A stretch of DNA of 51,010 nucleotides from Dehalococcoidia bacterium (GTDB lineage Bacteria > Chloroflexota > Dehalococcoidia > UBA2979). How positions within the stretch are numbered: position 1 is the stretch's first letter; every line of letters starts with the position of its first letter. The notes beneath the pieces were generated by a model, which saw only the letters and a program-made list of their open reading frames with translations, was not told the origin of the DNA and ran no database searches. Of the stretch, positions 50,203-51,010 are shown one piece after another. The stretch is taken from contig JANQNP010000089.1 of assembly GCA_028279505.1 (NCBI GenBank), positions 1 to 51,010 on the forward strand, read 5' to 3'. Position numbers and translations under genes: made by a program.

Positions 50203-50511
50203 ATGGTGATCAGCTCGGGACAACTCTCGATCGATCCGGAGCGGTACCTCGTGACCGTCGAGGGCCAGCCGGTCCACCTCACCTACCTCGAGTTCAACGC
50301 CCTCTGGACGATCGCCCGCCTCGAGGGCCGCATCGCCACCTACGACCGCCTCACCACCGCCCTCTGGAGCGAGGACAACGCCCGCACCCGGCGCCGGCTC
50401 ACCGTCCTCATCTCCCGCCTCCGCTCCAAGCTCGGCGACGACGTCGGCGGCCGCGTCGACACCGTCATGCGCGTCGGCTACCGCCTCACCGAACCCCGCG
50501 AGGCCGCCTGA
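50203..50511 (+). CDS. Receiver-less OmpR/GlnR-type winged-helix regulator
   Basis: A 102-residue protein consisting only of a Trans_reg_C (OmpR/PhoB) winged-helix domain: SIDPERYLVTVEGQPVHLTYLEFNALWTIARLEG, then the recognition-helix region RRRLTVLISRLRSKLG and the wing RVDTVMRVGYRLTEP. There is no receiver domain and no phosphorylation site. The ATG has GGAGG six bases upstream. Third gene of amtB-glnB-wHTH. By position and domain it is the obvious candidate to bind the GAAAC repeats at amtB and glnA; this is inference. Confidence 0.9.
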   Translation: MVISSGQLSIDPERYLVTVEGQPVHLTYLEFNALWTIARLEGRIATYDRLTTALWSEDNARTRRRLTVLISRLRSKLGDDVGGRVDTVMRVGYRLTEPREAA

Positions 50512-50745
50512 CCCGGAGCTGAGCCCGCCACCCCGTTCCCTCGGAGCCCCCACCTCCTCCGGTCGCTCCGTCTCTGAGCCGCGTTCCGCTGGAGCCCGCC
50601 CACTGTGCGACTCCGTCCGCCCCGCGGTTCCGTCTGCCCCGCGACCCCGCCGACCTGAGACTCCGTCGACCCAGCGACCTAGCGACCCAGGCCCGACGAC
50701 CCTGTGACTCCGGCGAGCCAGGCCGACCGCGACTCCATCGGTCCT
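50512..50745. other. Degenerate CGACTCC/CGACCC repeat region
   Basis: No gene is seen. From about 50610 the sequence becomes a degenerate succession of GCGACTCCG- and GCGACC-type words that leads into the regular arrays. The composition is C-rich on the plus strand. Confidence 0.6.
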
Positions 50746-50932
50746 GCGACTCCGACGACTCTGCGACCCCGACGACCCTGCGACTCCGACGACCCTGCGA
50801 CTCCGACGACCCTGCGACTCCGACGACCCGGCGACTCCGACGACCCTGCGACTCCGACGACCCGGCGACTCCGACGACCCGGCGACTCCGACGACCCGGC
50901 GACTCCGACGACCCGGCGACTCCGACGACCCG
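50746..50932. repeat. 17-bp tandem repeat, 11 copies
   Basis: The unit GCGACTCCGACGACCC(T/G) repeats exactly 11 times with starts every 17 bases (50746, 50763, 50780 ... 50916). Variation is limited to the last base of the unit and one CTCC-to-CCCC change. The period is not a multiple of three, so a coding role is unlikely. Confidence 0.95.
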
Positions 50933-51010
50933 GCGACCCGGCGACCCCGCGACCCGGTGACCCCGCGACCCGGCGACCCCGTGACCCCGCGACCCGGCGA
51001 CCCCGCGACC
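50933..51010. repeat. 8-bp tandem repeat continuing to the window edge
   Basis: Units of G(C/T)GACCC(C/G) repeat nearly ten times without interruption to the last base. The unit is contained in the 17-mer (GCGACTCC plus GACGACCCS), so the two arrays share an origin. The end lies outside the window. Confidence 0.93.

Noticed and set aside
50746..51010. Possible CRISPR array
   Set aside because: The repeats are directly tandem with no unique spacers, and no cas gene is nearby.

Overview
The window is a very GC-rich bacterial chromosome segment with ordinary Shine-Dalgarno sites, sigma70-type TTGACA promoters, many GTG/TTG starts and tight gene packing. The gene content (11-subunit complex I without nuoEFG, many acyl-CoA dehydrogenase and luciferase-like flavin enzymes, paired MaoC-type dehydratase subunits, two type I glutamine synthetases) best fits a Chloroflexota bacterium, perhaps Dehalococcoidia-related. 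That placement is inference from gene content, not a phylogeny.

Layout. 1-9.3 kb: small heat-shock protein, DinB-fold protein, dxs, then a minus-strand block with two poorly known genes, secA, a methyltransferase and prs. 9.6-17.3 kb: metabolic and repair genes (acyl-CoA dehydrogenase, Gfo/Idh/MocA oxidoreductase, msrA, luciferase-like oxidoreductase, PNPOx-like and VOC proteins, a dienelactone-hydrolase-like enzyme with a CIRCE-like operator upstream). 17.5-24.7 kb: four secreted lipoproteins, valS behind a complete-looking attenuation leader, and a small autoregulated-looking two-gene operon. 24.8-35.4 kb: nuoABCDHIJKLMN from one strong promoter. 35.5-44.7 kb: sulfotransferase, a regulator/MFS pair whose starts lie in one palindrome, an orphan RiPP-like precursor peptide, a two-component system, two flavin or NADPH enzymes, small membrane proteins and a heterodimeric dehydratase. 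45.0-50.5 kb: a nitrogen-assimilation island (glnA, glnA, amtB, glnB and a receiver-less OmpR/GlnR-like DNA-binding protein). The last 500 bases are minisatellite DNA.

The strongest candidates for something undescribed are: (1) the nitrogen island, where runs of GAAAC-type boxes spaced exactly 11 bp lie 10-11 bp upstream of the -10 elements of both amtB and one glnA, the only encoded regulator is a bare winged-helix domain, and the tyrosines normally nucleotidylylated in PII and GlnA are both phenylalanine; (2) a near-leaderless peptide with three consecutive rare GTA valine codons followed by an intrinsic terminator in front of valS; (3) a 40-residue YxxP-type peptide gene with its own terminator and no nearby maturation enzymes; (4) a new family of ~50-residue proteins (YYSAL motif) encoded at the 5' ends of two operons; and (5) intergenic strings of C-GAA-G triloop hairpins abutting three minus-strand stop codons.
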